64,000 nucleotides of DNA from Pseudomonas sp. JAI120. GTDB lineage: Bacteria; Pseudomonadota; Gammaproteobacteria; Pseudomonadales; Pseudomonadaceae. The stretch lies in contig NZ_JACHCZ010000003.1 in NCBI RefSeq assembly GCF_014207255.1, positions 432,813 to 496,812 on the forward strand, in the 5' to 3' direction. Each line of letters begins with the position of its first letter. Position 1 is the stretch's first letter. The notes beneath the pieces were generated by a model. That model did not search any database. It had not been told where the DNA came from and saw only the letters and a list, made by a program, of their open reading frames with translations. Shown here piece by piece: positions 8,147 to 16,953 of this stretch. The position numbers were made by a program, and so were the translations under genes.

Positions 8147-9484
8147 TTACAGGTTGTAGCCGCGTTCGTTGTGTTGCGCCAGGTCGAGGCCGACAGCCTC
8201 TTCCTCTTCGGTGACACGCAGGCCCATGACCATGTCCAGCACCTTGAGGATGACGTAGGTGACGATGGCCGTGTAGATCACGGTGAAGCCGACACCTTTG
8301 CACTGGATCCAGACTTGAGCTGCAATGTCAGTCACGGTGCCGAAGCCGCCCAATGCAGGGGCTGCAAACACACCGGTGAGGATCGCACCGACGATACCGC
8401 CGATACCGTGCACGCCGAATGCGTCCAGGGAGTCGTCATAGCCCAGTTTGCGCTTGAGGCTGGTGGCGCAGAAGAAGCAGATCACACCGGCCACCAGGCC
8501 GATCACCAGAGCGCCCATCGGGCCAACAGTGCCAGCGGCCGGCGTAACGGCTACCAGACCAGCCACGACACCCGAGGCGATGCCCAGTGCGCTTGGCTTA
8601 CCGTGAGTGATCCACTCGGCGAACATCCAGCCCAGTGCTGCAGCAGCGGTAGCAATCTGAGTCACCAGCATCGCCATACCGGCGGTGCCGTTGGCCGCAG
8701 CCGCAGAGCCGGCGTTGAAGCCGAACCAGCCAACCCACAGCATGGCAGCACCCACCAGGGTGTAGCCCAGGTTGTGAGGCGCCATTGGTGTGGTCGGGAA
8801 GCCTTTACGCTTGCCGAGCACGATGCACGCCACCAGGCCAGCAACACCGGCATTGATGTGCACCACGGTGCCGCCGGCGAAGTCCAGCACGCCCCAGTCC
8901 CATAGCAGGCCACCGTTGCCGCTCCACACCATGTGGGCGATTGGCGCATAGACCAGAGTGAACCAGATAGCCATGAAGATCAGCATGGCGGAGAACTTCA
9001 TGCGTTCGGCGAACGCACCGACGATCAGTGCCGGGGTGATGATGGCGAAGGTCATCTGGAAGGTGATGAACACTGCTTCCGGGAACAGCGCAGCCGGCCC
9101 GGTGATGCTGGCCGGGGTCACACCCGCCAGGAACGCCTTGCCCATGCCGCCGAAGAAGGAGTTGAAGTTGACCACACCCTGTTCCATACCCGTGGTATCG
9201 AACGCGATGCTATAGCCGTAGACGACCCACAGGATACTGATCAGGCCCGTGATGGCGAAGCACTGCATCATTACCGAAAGAATGTTTTTGGAGCGCACCA
9301 TGCCGCCGTAGAACAGCGCCAGGCCTGGAATGGTCATGAACAGCACCAGCGCAGTGGATGTGAGCATCCAGGCGGTGTCGCCGGAATTGAGGACTGGAGC
9401 AGCCACTTCGTCTGCCGCCATGGCCAGGCTTGGCATTACGATGGACAACAGGGCTCCGAGCCCTGCGAATTTACGCAGAGTCAT
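8147..9484 (-). CDS. amtB: Ammonium transporter AmtB
   Basis: A 445-residue Amt/Rh family ammonium channel of the inner membrane. A cleavable signal-like segment (residues 1-23, ending AMAADE) precedes eleven predicted membrane helices. Typical Amt elements are visible: GDTAWML, FYGGMVR, the cytoplasmic LGKRKG and the twin-histidine region near DAFGVHGIGG. The start at 9484 was chosen over in-frame upstream codons because AGGAGA lies just before it and the signal sequence begins there. It follows glnK by 34 bases in the usual glnK-amtB operon; GlnK plugs AmtB when nitrogen is plentiful. Confidence 0.96.
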   Translation of the reverse strand: MTLRKFAGLGALLSIVMPSLAMAADEVAAPVLNSGDTAWMLTSTALVLFMTIPGLALFYGGMVRSKNILSVMMQCFAITGLISILWVVYGYSIAFDTTGMEQGVVNFNSFFGGMGKAFLAGVTPASITGPAALFPEAVFITFQMTFAIITPALIVGAFAERMKFSAMLIFMAIWFTLVYAPIAHMVWSGNGGLLWDWGVLDFAGGTVVHINAGVAGLVACIVLGKRKGFPTTPMAPHNLGYTLVGAAMLWVGWFGFNAGSAAAANGTAGMAMLVTQIATAAAALGWMFAEWITHGKPSALGIASGVVAGLVAVTPAAGTVGPMGALVIGLVAGVICFFCATSLKRKLGYDDSLDAFGVHGIGGIVGAILTGVFAAPALGGFGTVTDIAAQVWIQCKGVGFTVIYTAIVTYVILKVLDMVMGLRVTEEEEAVGLDLAQHNERGYNL

Positions 9485-9518
9485 ATTGTTTTCTCCTGGG
9501 GCGTTGGGGTTTGGCGGC

Positions 9519-9857
9519 TTAGATTGCGTCGGTATCGGTTTCGCCGGTACGGATGCGAATAGCCTGTTCCAGATTGACCACGAAGATCTTGCCGTCACCG
9601 ATCTTGCCGGTGTTGGCGGCCTTGGTTATCGCCTCGATAACCCGGTCAAGATCCTTGTCGTCAATAGCGACATCAATCTTCACCTTCGGCAGGAAATCGA
9701 CTACATATTCCGCGCCGCGATACAGCTCGGTGTGACCCTTCTGCCGACCGAAGCCCTTGACCTCAGTAACGGTAATGCCCTGCACGCCGATCTCGGACAA
9801 CGACTCGCGTACATCGTCCAACTTGAACGGCTTGATGATGGCAGTGACTAGCTTCAT
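9519..9857 (-). CDS. glnK: Nitrogen regulatory protein P-II (GlnK)
   Basis: A 112-residue P-II signal protein. The T-loop contains Tyr51 (ELYRGAEYVVDFLPK), the uridylylation site used by GlnD, and the C-terminal RTGETD loop is present. It senses ATP/ADP and 2-oxoglutarate and controls AmtB, GlnE and NtrB. The start at 9857 has AGAGAG upstream and begins with the conserved MKLVTAIIKPFKLDDV. The protein could equally be called GlnB, but linkage to amtB supports GlnK. A candidate sigma-54 element lies about 100 bases upstream. Confidence 0.96.
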   Translation of the reverse strand: MKLVTAIIKPFKLDDVRESLSEIGVQGITVTEVKGFGRQKGHTELYRGAEYVVDFLPKVKIDVAIDDKDLDRVIEAITKAANTGKIGDGKIFVVNLEQAIRIRTGETDTDAI

Positions 9858-10278
9858 GAAAACTCTCTCCCGAATTGGTGGACTTGCCCCAGGAAAACAA
9901 ACCCGTCTCAAGTCTAAGCGCAGTGCCTGGCTTTGTAACGCATCGTCGCAGGGCAGTTGCCATTGCGACGCCAGCGAACCACTGGTGACGAAACCTGTAC
10001 CCCTGATCCGTCGGCGCACTGCATTCGTCACAGCGACTGCATCAGTGCATGGGTCATGATCGTCTAAGCAGAAACCTTGCCAGCTCCGTAAAAATCACTG
10101 AAATCAGTCCTTTGCCCACTCAAGCCCACCAGCGGGGCTATCTGGCGACGACAATGCGCACTAAAACAGCGCATAGCCGCCCAGCCTGATGCGCGAAAAG
10201 CGTGCGACTCAGGCCGTAAAAAAGACTATAGACGCTGCGTGATACACTGCCCGCCAACAGTTTTCCGGAATATTCCCC
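9858..10278. other. Intergenic region between divergent glnK and ubiK
   Basis: About 420 bases without a supported gene. The glnK-proximal half carries the candidate sigma-54 promoter at 9958-9973. The ubiK-proximal half has small inverted repeats (ATGCGC/GCGCAT around 10155-10180) and AT-rich sequence ending about 40 bases before ubiK. I saw no tRNA, small ORF with a convincing ribosome site, or recognisable sRNA. Confidence 0.6.
9958..9973 (-). promoter_or_regulatory. Candidate sigma-54 promoter of glnK-amtB
   Basis: Read on the minus strand, TGGCGT-CGCAA-TGGCA matches TGGCAC-N5-TTGCW at 4 of 6 and 4 of 5 positions and has the invariant GG-N10-GC. It is the only GG-N10-GC I found on this strand between 9858 and about 10110. 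It would give a leader of roughly 90 bases. glnK-amtB is sigma-54/NtrC-dependent in related bacteria. Confidence 0.5.
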
Positions 10279-10539
10279 ATGCTCGCGCCCAAAGACCTCC
10301 TCGACGCCCTGAGCGGCCACGCCTCTCGTCTGTTCAGCGGCGACACCCCGCTGCCCCGCAATGAAATCGAAAGCCAGTTCAAGGCCTTGCTGCAAAGCGG
10401 TTTCAGCAAGCTCGACCTGGTGAGCCGGGAAGAGTTTGATAGCCAGATGGTGGTTCTTGCCCGCACCCGTGCGCGGTTGGAGAGCCTGGAGGCGAAAGTT
10501 GCAGAGCTGGAAGCGCGGTTGACCCCTCCTGCTGAATAA
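10279..10539 (+). CDS. ubiK: Ubiquinone biosynthesis accessory factor UbiK
   Basis: An 86-residue BMFP-domain (YqiC) protein: amphipathic N-terminal half followed by a C-terminal coiled coil (about residues 50-82, RTRARLESLEAKVAELEARL). UbiK binds UbiJ and lipids and promotes aerobic ubiquinone synthesis. Length agrees with the family. It is preceded by a weak purine-rich site and stands alone on the + strand, with a REPIN separating it from comM. Confidence 0.87.
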   Translation: MLAPKDLLDALSGHASRLFSGDTPLPRNEIESQFKALLQSGFSKLDLVSREEFDSQMVVLARTRARLESLEAKVAELEARLTPPAE

Positions 10540-10549
10540 ATGCGATCAG

Positions 10550-10639
10550 TGTGGGAGGGGGCTTGCTCCCGATGGCGGTGTATCAGCCGGTATCAATGCT
10601 GACTGAAACATTGCTATCGGGAGCAAGCCCCCTCCCACA
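10550..10639. repeat. REPIN (paired inverted REP elements)
   Basis: Perfect 24-bp inverted REP arms at 10550-10573 and 10616-10639 enclose a 42-bp interior sharing GGCGGTGTATCAG-like sequence with the 6903 copy. It lies between two co-directional genes (ubiK and comM), not a convergent pair. Confidence 0.9.
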
Positions 10640-10755
10640 TTTGCTCAACCTTTTGTTCTGGATACGTTCTGTAAAACCTCCCCGCCTCGCTCTTCCCCAC
10701 CTCGTCTACCCTTGAAAAACCGCAGGAAGCGGCCTCCCCTTTTCAAGGAACGAGC

Positions 10756-12252
10756 ATGTCCCTCGCCATCGTCCACAGCCGCGCCCAGATCGGCGTCGAA
10801 GCCCCTGCCGTCACCGTCGAGGTGCATATGGCCAATGGTCTGCCGTCCCTGACGCTGGTGGGGCTGCCGGAAACCGCGGTCAAGGAAAGCAAGGACCGCG
10901 TACGCAGCGCCATTCTCAACTCCGCGTTGCAATACCCTGCCCGCCGGATCACCCTCAATCTAGCGCCCGCCGACCTGCCCAAGGACGGCGGCCGTTTTGA
11001 CCTGGCGATTGCCCTGGGAATCCTGGCGGCCAGCGTGCAGGTGCCGGCGCTGATGCTCGATGACGTGGAATGCCTGGGGGAACTGGCGCTGTCCGGCGAA
11101 GTGCGCGCCGTGAAAGGGGTGTTGCCGGCGGCGTTGGCGGCACGCAAGGCCGGGCGCACCGTGATAGTGCCGCGGGCGAATGCCGAGGAGGCGTGCCTGG
11201 CGTCGGGGTTGAAGGTGATTGCGGTGGACCACCTGCTGCAAGTGGTGGCGCACCTGAATGGGCATGTGCCGATCGAGCCATACAAGTCCGATGGTTTGAT
11301 GTACTTGAACAAGCCCTATCCGGACCTGAGTGAAGTCCAGGGCCAGCTCGCGGCCAAACGAGCGTTGCTGATTGCGGCAGCGGGCGCGCATAACCTTTTG
11401 TTCAGTGGGCCGCCCGGCACCGGCAAGACCTTGCTCGCCAGCCGCCTGCCAGGTTTATTACCGCCGTTGAGCGAACAGGAGGCGCTGGAGGTTGCCGCGA
11501 TTCAATCGGTTGTAAGCCTGGCACCGCTGAGCCACTGGCCTCACCGGCCGTTTCGCCAACCGCACCATTCGGCATCAGGCCCGGCACTGGTGGGCGGCGG
11601 CTCAAAACCACAGCCAGGAGAAATTACCCTGGCTCATCATGGGGTGCTGTTTCTCGATGAGCTGCCGGAATTTGATCGAAAGGTGTTGGAAGTGCTGCGT
11701 GAACCGCTGGAGTCGGGGCATATCGTGATTTCCCGCGCTCGCGACCGAGTGAGTTTCCCGGCGCGCTTCCAACTGGTCGCGGCGATGAACCCCTGCCCTT
11801 GCGGCTATATGGGCGAACCCAGCGGGCGCTGTCGCTGTACGCCGGAGCAGATTCAGCGGTATCGCAACAAGCTCTCAGGACCGCTGCTGGACCGGATTGA
11901 CTTGCACCTGACCGTGGCGAGGGAAACGACAGCGCTGAACCCGATCCAACAGATGGGCGAGGATACCGCCCATGCCTCAGCGCGGGTCGCCCAGGCTCGC
12001 GAGCATCAGCAAAAGCGCCAGGGCTGTGCGAATGCCTTTCTTGATCTGCCGGGGCTGCGCGAGCACTGCAAGCTCGCGAAGGTGGATGAAAGCTGGCTGG
12101 AAACGGCCTGTGAACGACTGACCCTATCGCTGCGCGCGGCCCATCGACTGCTCAAGGTGGCACGCACCCTGGCGGATCTGGATCAGGTAGATACCATTAC
12201 CCGCGACCACCTGAAAGAGGCCCTGCAATACCGCCCGGCGGCGATCACTTAA
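10756..12252 (+). CDS. comM: YifB/ComM family AAA+ ATPase
   Basis: A 498-residue ComM/YifB protein. An N-terminal Lon-protease-like (S5) domain spans about residues 20-145. The Mg-chelatase-type AAA+ domain has Walker A GPPGTGKT at 218-225, Walker B GVLFLDELPEF near 297-307 and a zinc-finger-like CPCGYMGEPSGRCRC region, followed by the C-terminal Mg-chelatase domain. ComM is a hexameric helicase that drives branch migration during integration of transforming DNA; it is widespread also in species not known to be competent. No catalytic Lon serine is expected in this family. Confidence 0.93.
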   Translation: MSLAIVHSRAQIGVEAPAVTVEVHMANGLPSLTLVGLPETAVKESKDRVRSAILNSALQYPARRITLNLAPADLPKDGGRFDLAIALGILAASVQVPALMLDDVECLGELALSGEVRAVKGVLPAALAARKAGRTVIVPRANAEEACLASGLKVIAVDHLLQVVAHLNGHVPIEPYKSDGLMYLNKPYPDLSEVQGQLAAKRALLIAAAGAHNLLFSGPPGTGKTLLASRLPGLLPPLSEQEALEVAAIQSVVSLAPLSHWPHRPFRQPHHSASGPALVGGGSKPQPGEITLAHHGVLFLDELPEFDRKVLEVLREPLESGHIVISRARDRVSFPARFQLVAAMNPCPCGYMGEPSGRCRCTPEQIQRYRNKLSGPLLDRIDLHLTVARETTALNPIQQMGEDTAHASARVAQAREHQQKRQGCANAFLDLPGLREHCKLAKVDESWLETACERLTLSLRAAHRLLKVARTLADLDQVDTITRDHLKEALQYRPAAIT

Positions 12253-12267
12253 GCTTGGCGCAGAGCC

Positions 12268-12298
12268 AAATGTGGGAGGGGGTAAGCCTCCCACATTT
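12268..12298. terminator. REP-derived hairpin between comM and the chemoreceptor gene
   Basis: AAATGTGGGAGG (12268-12279) and CCTCCCACATTT (12287-12298) form a perfect 12-bp stem with a 7-base loop. The arms are the outer ends of the REP sequence whose centre is missing. It lies between convergent genes and probably serves as a terminator. Confidence 0.6.
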
Positions 12299-12312
12299 TG
12301 TACAGCGGTGGC

Positions 12313-14289
12313 TCAGCGAAACCGATCCACCTCATGGCGCAGGCTCGCCGCCAATGTCTCCAGTTCCTTGGCGGTAATCGCCAGGTTGGACACCACTTCC
12401 CGCTGCTCGCTGTTGGCCAGCGCGATGCTCTGCAGGTTGCTGCTGAGCAAGGTCGCGGTGCTGCTCTGCTCTTGGGTGGCGGTGGTAATCGCGGCGAATT
12501 GCTGGCCGGCCGAGCGACTTTGCTCGTCGATACGTGCCAGGGCCGAGGCCACGTCGGCGTTGCGCGACAGGCCTTCCTGCATCAGCGCGTTGCCTTGCTC
12601 CATGGTGCTGATAGCGTTGCCGGTTTCCTTCTGAATGCTCTGGATCATGCCGGAAATTTCATCGGTGGCTTCACGGGTACGCGACGCCAGGTTACGTACT
12701 TCGTCGGCCACCACAGCAAACCCACGGCCTTGCTCCCCTGCGCGGGCGGCTTCAATGGCGGCGTTGAGCGCCAGCAAGTTGGTCTGTTCGGCAATCGAGG
12801 TGATCACGCCGACGATCCCGCCGATTTCCTGGGAGCGCTGGCCGAGGGTGTTGATCACCGTGGCCGTGCTGTTCAGGGCGGTGGCGATGTGTTCCAGCGA
12901 CGACGACGCTTCCTGCATCGAGGTGCGGCCAATGCGGGTCTGCTGGGCGTTTTCCTGGGCCAGGCGTTCGGTATTGCCCATGTTGTCGGCGATATTCAAC
13001 GACGTGGCGCTGAACTCCTCTACCGCGCCGGCCATGCTGGTGATTTCGCCGGATTGCTGCTCCATGCCCTCATAGGCACCGCCGGACAAACCGGATAAGG
13101 CCTGGGCGCGGCTGTTGACCTCTTCGGCTGCGTTACGGATATGCGAGACCATGGTCGACAGCGCTTCGCCCATCTGGTTGAAGCTGCGCGCCAGTTGGCC
13201 GATTTCGTCATGGCTGGACACGTTCAAGCGCGCGCTCAGATCGCCCGCCCCCAGGGACTCGGCCTGACGCACCAGGTCACTCAGGGGCTGCAACTTGCTG
13301 CGCAGCAGCCAGACCGTGGCGCCCACCGCCAGCAACATCGCCAGCACGCTGCCGATCACCAGGCGAATACCCACGGCCCAGGTCACAGCGCGGATTTCAG
13401 CTTTCGGCATGCTCGCGACTACAGCCCACGGACCACCTTCGAACGGTACCGAAACGCTATAGAAATCTTCGTTCTTGTCGCTCCAGAAGCGGCCTTTGCC
13501 TGGGGTCTTGGCCAGGTCCAGCATCACCGCCACCGATTGATCCAGCGCCTGCACGCCGGCGGGTGGCACCAGCCAGTGCTTTTGCTCATCCAGCAGCGCA
13601 AGGGAACCGGTCTGGCCAATTCGGAAACGCTTGAGGTTTTCGAATTGGGCGTTCTGCGCATCGGTGTAGTCAAAACCGATGAACAGCACGGCGATGACCT
13701 TACCGCCGCTGTCACGCACCGGGCTGTACTGGGTCATGTAGGAGCGATCGAACAACACCGCCCTGCCGATGTAGGTCTGCCCACCCACAACGCGCTGATA
13801 GGCCGGGCCCTGACGGTCCAGGACGGTGCCGATGGCGCGGTTGCCATCCTGCTTGGTCAGGGACGTGCTGATCCGGATGAAGTCGTCGCCACTGCGCACA
13901 AATACGGTGGCCACGCCGCCGGACATTTGCTTGAACTCATCCACTTCATCAAAGTTGTTATTCAGCACCTCGCTGCCCAGGTACAGGCTGGGCGTCTGAA
14001 CACCGGCTACGGTCACGGGTTGGTCCGCATGCACGCTCAACCCGGCGCCGAAGCGCTTTTCAAACAGCCCGCTCAAACGCTGAGTGCTCTCGCGCAAGGT
14101 GCCGTGGAAGGTATTGAGCTGGTCGGCGAGCAGACGCGCCTCACTGGCCAGGTGTTCCTCGCGGGTGTCGAGGTTGGCGGAGTCGAGGGAACGCAAGGCA
14201 AACACCGTACTGCCGCTGATAACGACAGCCAGAATCACGGCTAACGCGAGGCCTAACTGGGAGGCAATCCGGGCGCGAGGTTGAGACAT
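12313..14289 (-). CDS. Methyl-accepting chemotaxis protein with Cache sensor domain
   Basis: A 658-residue chemoreceptor. Membrane helix 1 (about 11-31) and helix 2 (about 300-325) enclose a large periplasmic sensor of the Cache_3-Cache_2 type (RSGDDFIRISTSL, GQTYIGRAVLFDRSYMTQY, GKVIAVLFIGFDY). A HAMP domain follows (HDEIGQLARSFNQMG), then the signalling helices with the conserved tip EQTNLLALNAAIEAARAGEQ. There is no C-terminal CheR-binding pentapeptide. Sensors of this class often bind small organic acids, but the ligand cannot be read from sequence. AGGAG lies 5 bases before the start, inside a hairpin (see 14297-14312). Confidence 0.92.
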   Translation of the reverse strand: MSQPRARIASQLGLALAVILAVVISGSTVFALRSLDSANLDTREEHLASEARLLADQLNTFHGTLRESTQRLSGLFEKRFGAGLSVHADQPVTVAGVQTPSLYLGSEVLNNNFDEVDEFKQMSGGVATVFVRSGDDFIRISTSLTKQDGNRAIGTVLDRQGPAYQRVVGGQTYIGRAVLFDRSYMTQYSPVRDSGGKVIAVLFIGFDYTDAQNAQFENLKRFRIGQTGSLALLDEQKHWLVPPAGVQALDQSVAVMLDLAKTPGKGRFWSDKNEDFYSVSVPFEGGPWAVVASMPKAEIRAVTWAVGIRLVIGSVLAMLLAVGATVWLLRSKLQPLSDLVRQAESLGAGDLSARLNVSSHDEIGQLARSFNQMGEALSTMVSHIRNAAEEVNSRAQALSGLSGGAYEGMEQQSGEITSMAGAVEEFSATSLNIADNMGNTERLAQENAQQTRIGRTSMQEASSSLEHIATALNSTATVINTLGQRSQEIGGIVGVITSIAEQTNLLALNAAIEAARAGEQGRGFAVVADEVRNLASRTREATDEISGMIQSIQKETGNAISTMEQGNALMQEGLSRNADVASALARIDEQSRSAGQQFAAITTATQEQSSTATLLSSNLQSIALANSEQREVVSNLAITAKELETLAASLRHEVDRFR

Positions 14290-14296
14290 GACAGCT

Positions 14297-14312
14297 CCTG
14301 GCCGAGGCCAGG
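14297..14312 (-). promoter_or_regulatory. Hairpin overlapping the ribosome-binding site of the chemoreceptor gene
   Basis: CCTGGCC (14297-14303) and GGCCAGG (14306-14312) form a perfect 7-bp inverted repeat. In the minus-strand mRNA the 3' arm ends in the AGG of the AGGAG ribosome site, 5 bases from the start codon, so folding would hide that site. Confidence 0.4.
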
Positions 14313-14467
14313 ATCATCCTGATCTCATAGCGCTGCTCGGCAAATTATCTGATGGGAAACGTTGGTGCACGATAGTTCCAACACACCTACTTCGGCTGGC
14401 CGCAGCAATACTTGAGCGATTCACAGGGGTATGACGCAAACGGTTGCGAACCAACGCTTCCACCCCT

Positions 14468-15388
14468 TCAGTCGAGGCGCTCTACCGCAGGCAACACCAT
14501 CGCCTGCACCTCGCCTTGCAGAAAATCCGCCAACCGTCGCAAGCGCTCGCCGCCAGGACGGGTTTTTGGCCACACAAGGTAGTAATTTTCCCCACTGGCC
14601 ACCGCCGTCGGCCACGGCAGGCTCAATCGTCCCTGGGCGACGTCTTCAGCCACCATCAGCAAATCGCCCATGGACACGCCGTAGCCCCGCGCAGCAGCGA
14701 TCATGCCCAGCTCCAGGGTGTCGAACACCTGCCCGCCCTTGAGTGACACTTGGGACGACAGCTGCATGCGCTCCAGCCAGTTGCGCCAGTCTCGCCGGTC
14801 GGGCGTGGGGTGCAGCAATTCGGCGGTGGCCAGGCGCGCGGCATCCCAAGGTCCATCCTCCAGCAGGTTCGGCGCACCGACAGGAATCAACAGCTCCGGG
14901 AACAGGTAACGGGCCTCCCAATCCGCTGGAAAATGCCCATCGCTCAGCAGCACCGCACAGTCGAAAGGCTCCTGATTGAAGTCCACCTCGTCCACGCTCA
15001 TCCAGGCGCTGGTCAGTTGCACCTCATTGCCCGGCTGCAGCGCCCGGAAGCGGCTGAGCCGCGCGAGCAGCCAGCGCATGGTCAATGTGGAGGGGGCCTT
15101 CATGCGCAGGATGTCATCTTCGGCATTCAAGGTATGGCAGGCCCGCTCCAGCGCCGCAAACCCTTCGCGCACGCCGGGCAACAACAGGCGCGCCGCCTCA
15201 GTGAGCTGCAAGGCGCGGCCGTTGCGCTGGAACAGGCGGCAGGCGAAATGCTCTTCGAGCGTGCGGATATGTCGGCTCACCGCACTTTGGGTAATCGACA
15301 GCTCCTCCGCAGCGCGGGTGAAGGAGCTGTGCCGGGAGGCCGCTTCAAAGGCACGCAACGCATAAAGAGGAGGAAGACGACGAGACAT
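14468..15388 (-). CDS. LysR family transcriptional regulator (GcvA-like)
   Basis: A 306-residue LysR regulator. The winged helix-turn-helix occupies about residues 1-65 (PPLYALRAFEAASRHSSFTRAAEELSITQSAVSRHIRTLEE) and the rest is a type 2 periplasmic-binding-fold effector domain, most like the GcvA subgroup. The start at 15388 was chosen because it has GGAG about 10 bases upstream and begins at the usual PPLYALRAFE helix. It is divergent from a MATE transporter gene with a 150-base gap holding a T-N11-A palindrome, so it may control that exporter. Confidence 0.9.
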   Translation of the reverse strand: MSRRLPPLYALRAFEAASRHSSFTRAAEELSITQSAVSRHIRTLEEHFACRLFQRNGRALQLTEAARLLLPGVREGFAALERACHTLNAEDDILRMKAPSTLTMRWLLARLSRFRALQPGNEVQLTSAWMSVDEVDFNQEPFDCAVLLSDGHFPADWEARYLFPELLIPVGAPNLLEDGPWDAARLATAELLHPTPDRRDWRNWLERMQLSSQVSLKGGQVFDTLELGMIAAARGYGVSMGDLLMVAEDVAQGRLSLPWPTAVASGENYYLVWPKTRPGGERLRRLADFLQGEVQAMVLPAVERLD

Positions 15389-15439
15389 TGGGAAAGCTCC
15401 GACAGCACAGTGCTGAAACCCTACCAGAATCAATCAGAC

Positions 15440-15454
15440 ATGAGTTTTAATCAT
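15440..15454. promoter_or_regulatory. Candidate LysR operator (T-N11-A palindrome)
   Basis: ATGAGTTTTAATCAT is an interrupted palindrome (ATGA-N7-TCAT) that fits the T-N11-A rule for LysR sites. It lies about 50 bases upstream of the lysR start and about 86 bases upstream of the MATE gene, the common place for a site acting on both promoters. Confidence 0.45.
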
Positions 15455-15540
15455 GCAAACGATCGCATTTATCCCTTTGTGCAATGGGCTGGAAGCGCCG
15501 AGAATCAACCCCTCCCCAACCCTCTGACTTTTTGAGCGTG

Positions 15541-16953
15541 ATGATCATGCAGCATCCGGCACGTACCGAACTCTGGGCCATTCTGCGGCTGTCAGGGCCG
15601 TTGATTGCCTCACAGTTGGCACACATGCTGATGGTGTTGACCGACACCCTGATGATGGCGCGCCTGAGCCCCGAAGCCCTGGCCGGTGGCGGCCTGGGCG
15701 CGGCGAGTTATTCTTTCGTCGCGATTTTCTGCATCGGCGTGATTGCCGCCGTGGGCACCTTGGTTGCGATCCGCCACGGCGCGGGTGATATCGAAGGCGC
15801 CACCCGCCTGACCCAGGCCGGGCTGTGGCTGGCCTGGCTGATGGCCTTGGCGGCGGCCCTGCTGCTGTGGAACCTCAAGCCGGTGCTGCTGATGTTCGGC
15901 CAGACCGAAACCAACGTGCACTCGGCAGGGCAATTTCTGACCATGCTGCCGTTCGCCCTGCCTGGCTACCTGAGCTTCATGGCCCTGCGCGGTTTCACCA
16001 GCGCCATCGGCAAGGCCACTCCGGTGATGGTGATCAGCCTCGGCGGCACGGTGGTCAACTACCTGCTCAACCACGCGCTGATCGAAGGCATGTTCGGCCT
16101 GCCCAAGCTCGGCTTGATGGGCATTGGTTTAGTCACGGCCATTGTCGCCAACAGCATGGCGCTGGCGTTGATGTGGTACATCCGCAGCAACCGGGCTTAT
16201 GCAGCCTACCCGCTGGGCACCGGGCTGCTGCGCCTCAACACCCAGTACTTGCGCGAGCTGTGGCGCCTGGGCCTGCCGATTGGCGGTACCTATGCGGTGG
16301 AGGTCGGGCTGTTTGCCTTTGCTGCACTGTGCATGGGCACCATGGGCAGCACGCAGTTGGCAGCGCACCAGATCGCCCTGCAAATCGTGTCGGTGGCCTT
16401 TATGGTGCCCGCGGGGATGTCCTACGCGGTGACCATGCGCATCGGCCAGCACTACGGCGCCGGGCAATTGCTGCATGCGCGCATGGCCGGGCGCGTCGGC
16501 ATAGGCTTTGGCGCGGCAATAATGCTGGGATTTGCCGCCGTGCTGTGGCTGTTTTCAGACCCGTTGATTGGACTGCTAATCGACCACGACAACCCGGCGT
16601 TCCACGATGTGATCGTCCTGGCCGTCAGCCTGCTCGCCGTCGCCGCCTGGTTTGAGCTGTTCGACGGCGTGCAAACCATCGCGATGGGTTGCATTCGCGG
16701 GCTCAAAGACGCCAAGACCACCTTCCTGATCGGTGCAGGCTGCTACTGGTTGATTGGCGCGCCTTCAGCCTGGTTGATGGCCTTCACGTTGGGCTGGGGT
16801 CCCACCGGCGTGTGGTGGGGCCTGGCGCTGGGCCTGGCCTGCGCCGCGATTAGCCTGACCTGGGCGTTTGAAGCGAAGATGAAGCGGATGATTCGCCGGG
16901 AAGGCCAGGAGCCCGAAGCCGACACCGGCTTTCAGGCTGCACAGGTCGACTAG
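15541..16953 (+). CDS. MATE family efflux transporter (NorM-like)
   Basis: A 470-residue inner-membrane MATE exporter with about twelve predicted membrane helices in two homologous halves; motifs such as SGPLIASQLAHMLMVLTDTLMMARL in the first helices and GLPIGGTYAVEVG at the start of the second half are typical. These transporters exchange Na+ or H+ for cationic drugs and dyes. The start is uncertain between ATG codons at 15541 and 15547; GAG at 15533 suits either. Its TAG stop interlocks with that of the convergent phosphodiesterase gene in the palindrome CTAG. Confidence 0.9.
   Translation: MIMQHPARTELWAILRLSGPLIASQLAHMLMVLTDTLMMARLSPEALAGGGLGAASYSFVAIFCIGVIAAVGTLVAIRHGAGDIEGATRLTQAGLWLAWLMALAAALLLWNLKPVLLMFGQTETNVHSAGQFLTMLPFALPGYLSFMALRGFTSAIGKATPVMVISLGGTVVNYLLNHALIEGMFGLPKLGLMGIGLVTAIVANSMALALMWYIRSNRAYAAYPLGTGLLRLNTQYLRELWRLGLPIGGTYAVEVGLFAFAALCMGTMGSTQLAAHQIALQIVSVAFMVPAGMSYAVTMRIGQHYGAGQLLHARMAGRVGIGFGAAIMLGFAAVLWLFSDPLIGLLIDHDNPAFHDVIVLAVSLLAVAAWFELFDGVQTIAMGCIRGLKDAKTTFLIGAGCYWLIGAPSAWLMAFTLGWGPTGVWWGLALGLACAAISLTWAFEAKMKRMIRREGQEPEADTGFQAAQVD

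Noticed and set aside
10034..10051. A GCATCAGTGCA dyad as an NtrC site for glnK
   Set aside because: The half-sites do not match the GCACCA/TGGTGC pattern well and spacing is too short.
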